6,584 bases of DNA from Acholeplasmataceae bacterium (GTDB taxonomy: Bacteria > Bacillota > Negativicutes > Acidaminococcales > Acidaminococcaceae), in contig JAAYIB010000206.1 of the NCBI GenBank assembly GCA_012744295.1, forward strand, positions 1 through 6,584, written 5' to 3'. Shown here in pieces: positions 4,715 to 6,584 of the stretch (position 1 is the stretch's first letter; each line of letters opens with the position of its first letter). A program made the translations under genes and the position numbers. A model generated the notes under the pieces. It made no database searches, was not told the origin of the DNA, and worked only from the letters and a program-made list of their open reading frames with translations.

Positions 4715-6055
4715 ATAGACGGCGATCCTGCGTTATCTAACGCAATGAAATTGGTGCTGATTGTTGTAATGGCACTTATCAACGGTTTCTTTGTCATGGC
4801 CGAGTATTCACTTGTCAGAATAAGGAAAAGCAGGTTAGAGGAACTTGTGCAGCAAGGCAACGAGCGTGCCAGGGCCGTCCTTGAGATGACTATGTCCCTT
4901 GACACTTATCTCAGCGCGACGCAGATGGGCATAACCATTGCTTCGCTTGCTTTGGGCTGGCTGGGAGGGCCGTTTCTTGTTGAATTTGTTGCTGCACTTC
5001 TCGGGACGTCATTTTTGGAGCCTTGGTCGGTTCGTGTTGCCGCGGTATTCGTGACAATCCTGCTGCTGGTGTTCGCACATGTCGTTTTTGGCGAATTGGT
5101 GCCGCGAGCCATAGCGCTCGACAAGGTTGAGCAAATAGCGATGGCGGTATCGAGGCCGCTTGGTTTGTTTTATATTTTGACCTTTCCGCTGGTTGTAATT
5201 TTCAGCCGGATTTCCCAGGCTTTTTTGCAGCTTTTGGGGATAGAATCGGTGCCGCGTGAGGAAATAGCGCATTCTGAAGACGAGCTGCGCATGATTGTCA
5301 GCGCCAGCGAGCGCGGCGGCGTGCTCGACCATATGGAAAGCCGTCTGATTGACAATGTCTTTGACTTTGCCGACCGGGTGGCGCGCGAGGTCATGGTGCC
5401 GAGACAGGACATGATTTGTCTGTTTGCTGACGACACCCTGCAGGAAAACCTTGAGGTTGTAAGAGAAACCGGACACACCAGGTATCCTTTGTGCCTTGAA
5501 GACAAGGATCACGTCCTTGGCATGATTCATTTGCGTGATTTGATGGATTTAAACGATGAACGACCTGACTACGATCTGCGCAAGAGTATGCGGGAGATAG
5601 TCGTCGTCCCCGAGGGGATGTCAATTGCGAAAATCCTGCAGACCCTGCAAAAAAGGCACATCCAGATGGCGGTAGTGGCCGATGAATACGGCGGCACGGC
5701 CGGGCTTGTCACGATGGAAGACCTGCTTGAAGAAATTGTCGGCGACATCCAGGACGAGCACGACCAGGAAGAGCCTGAAATCTCGAGGCTGCCTGATGGC
5801 GCCTATGAGTTTGACGGACTTGTGTTGCTCGACGACGTCAGTGAGATTTTGAACATAGAATTCGACGAGCCGGAAGAAGACACGGTCGGCGGCTTTGTCT
5901 TCGGACTCCTGGGCAGGCGCCCTGAGGTAGGTGATTCGGTTATGGTTGAAGGTTATAGGTTTGAGGTTTTGAATTCGGCCGGCTTCCGGGTGGAACGGGT
6001 CAAGGTGACGCCGATGGCTGAAGATGAAGCGGAAAAGGACAGCGATGAGCAATAA
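4715..6055 (+). CDS. CNNM/CBS/CorC-domain membrane protein (hemolysin C / UPF0053 family)
   Basis: 446 aa from ATA at 4715, or 436 aa from ATG at 4745. The family includes Mg/Co efflux-associated proteins and proteins named TlyC or hemolysin-like; a true haemolysin role is doubtful, and ion transport or its regulation is the likelier function. Numbering from the ATA: a CNNM (DUF21) membrane domain at about 10-180 with several hydrophobic segments and the hallmarks NGFFVMAE (23-30), TQMGITIASLALGWLG (69-84) and FGELVPRAIAL (125-135); a CBS pair at about 222-345 with VMVPRQDM, GHTRYPL and DEYGGTAGLVTMEDLLEEIVGD (323-344); and a CorC/HlyC C-terminal domain at about 355-433, followed by an acidic tail. 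MDGDP just before the first membrane helix is typical of the family and supports the upstream start. It sits between era and recO and has its own promoter. Its tail overlaps recO by 11 nt. The exact ion is unknown. Confidence 0.93.
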   Translation: MDGDPALSNAMKLVLIVVMALINGFFVMAEYSLVRIRKSRLEELVQQGNERARAVLEMTMSLDTYLSATQMGITIASLALGWLGGPFLVEFVAALLGTSFLEPWSVRVAAVFVTILLLVFAHVVFGELVPRAIALDKVEQIAMAVSRPLGLFYILTFPLVVIFSRISQAFLQLLGIESVPREEIAHSEDELRMIVSASERGGVLDHMESRLIDNVFDFADRVAREVMVPRQDMICLFADDTLQENLEVVRETGHTRYPLCLEDKDHVLGMIHLRDLMDLNDERPDYDLRKSMREIVVVPEGMSIAKILQTLQKRHIQMAVVADEYGGTAGLVTMEDLLEEIVGDIQDEHDQEEPEISRLPDGAYEFDGLVLLDDVSEILNIEFDEPEEDTVGGFVFGLLGRRPEVGDSVMVEGYRFEVLNSAGFRVERVKVTPMAEDEAEKDSDEQ

Positions 6056-6584
6056 GGAAGCCTATCGGGATGAAGTCTTCGTTTTAAAGGTGAGAGATTG
6101 GCAGACCGCAGATAAATACGCGGTGGGTTTTTCCAAAAACCACGGCAAGGTTTCTTTCATTGCCTACGGCGCAAGATACGGAAAAGCTAACGGCGGAAGA
6201 TTAGTACAGCCCTTTGCGGAGCTTGACGCAACACTTGTCAGCGGCAGGCGTTTTGATACCTTGCAGCAGTGCGAGCTTTTATCCGCGCCCAGGCCCATGG
6301 ACCTGCCAACGCTGGCATACGGAGCAGTGATTGCGGAAGCGGTCGAGAACCTTACCGAGGAAAATTCGCAGCAGGAAGAGATATACACATTGCTGAAGCA
6401 GGCCTTCTCGTTGCTGAGGACTCACAACAAGAGGCTTGTGACGGTTGCCGCTCTTTGCAAACTGCGCTGCCTGAGCGGGTTTGCCCCTCAGCTTATCAGC
6501 TGTACATCCTGCCACGGGGAGGTCCATGAGGATGCGTATTTCAGCACGGTACAAGGCGGCGTTGTTTGCGACTGCTGCATATCG
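6045..6584 (+). CDS. recO: DNA repair protein RecO, 3' end cut by window edge
   Basis: 180 codons from ATG at 6045 stay open to the window end; the family is about 240-260 aa, so roughly the last quarter is missing. RecO acts with RecR and RecF to load RecA on SSB-coated single-stranded DNA in gap repair. Seen: an N-terminal OB-fold region (about 8-80) with EVFVLKVRDW, the Lys/Gly-rich YAVGFSKNHGKVSFIAYGAR block, and a helical middle. A zinc-type cysteine cluster follows: CTSC at 153-156 and C175 and C178 in CDCC, with an additional C177. The spacing of GG before the second pair (VQGGVVC) is usual for Bacillota RecO. AAGGA (6035-6039) precedes the ATG by 5 nt inside the end of the previous gene; the 11-nt overlap suggests translational coupling. 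ATG at 6024 is in frame but has no ribosome site. Placement after era is the common cluster order. Confidence 0.94.
   Translation, partial: MSNKEAYRDEVFVLKVRDWQTADKYAVGFSKNHGKVSFIAYGARYGKANGGRLVQPFAELDATLVSGRRFDTLQQCELLSAPRPMDLPTLAYGAVIAEAVENLTEENSQQEEIYTLLKQAFSLLRTHNKRLVTVAALCKLRCLSGFAPQLISCTSCHGEVHEDAYFSTVQGGVVCDCCIS

Noticed and set aside
5009..5530. 173-codon minus-strand frame inside the CBS-domain gene
   Set aside because: It is a complement of a well-conserved coding region with low-complexity Gln/His/Arg-rich content.

Overview
This is a chromosomal housekeeping region from a Gram-positive-type bacterium, most likely a Bacillota (Firmicutes) lineage of Clostridia or Negativicutes type; I cannot fix the genus by reading alone. 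The reasons are the phoH, ybeY, cdd, era, recO gene order, strong GGAGG Shine-Dalgarno sites, frequent TTG starts, an intermediate GC content, and a lipoprotein cyclophilin with a clear lipobox.

Layout. Positions 1-632 (minus strand) hold the N-terminal two thirds of a ketopantoate-reductase family gene (PanE/ApbA), cut by the window edge. Positions 633-912 are non-coding, with a strong intrinsic terminator belonging to the tRNA and an unexplained pair of competing hairpins. Positions 913-989 (minus strand) are a complete tRNA-Val(GAC) with encoded CCA and its own consensus promoter. Positions 990-1211 are a divergent intergenic region firing leftward into the tRNA and rightward into the long operon.

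From 1212 to the right edge everything is on the plus strand and tightly packed: a lipoprotein peptidyl-prolyl isomerase, phoH, ybeY, cdd, era, a CNNM/CBS/CorC-domain membrane protein, and recO (cut by the right edge). A second good promoter lies in the only sizeable gap, between era and the CBS-domain gene. The set combines ribosome and RNA maturation (PhoH, YbeY, Era), pyrimidine salvage (Cdd), recombinational repair (RecO), and two envelope functions (the lipoprotein foldase and the putative ion-transport regulator). Compared with the Bacillus-type cluster, yqfF/pgpH and dgkA are absent from their usual places.

The most interesting observation concerns start codons. The first four operon genes are best started at TTG. 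The next two, era and the CBS-domain gene, have no conventional start at the right place: in both the codon lying 7 nt after the Shine-Dalgarno core is ATA followed by an Asp codon. In all six genes the spacing is the same 7 nt. I see no mobile element, CRISPR array, phage gene, defence system or other obviously new multi-gene system.
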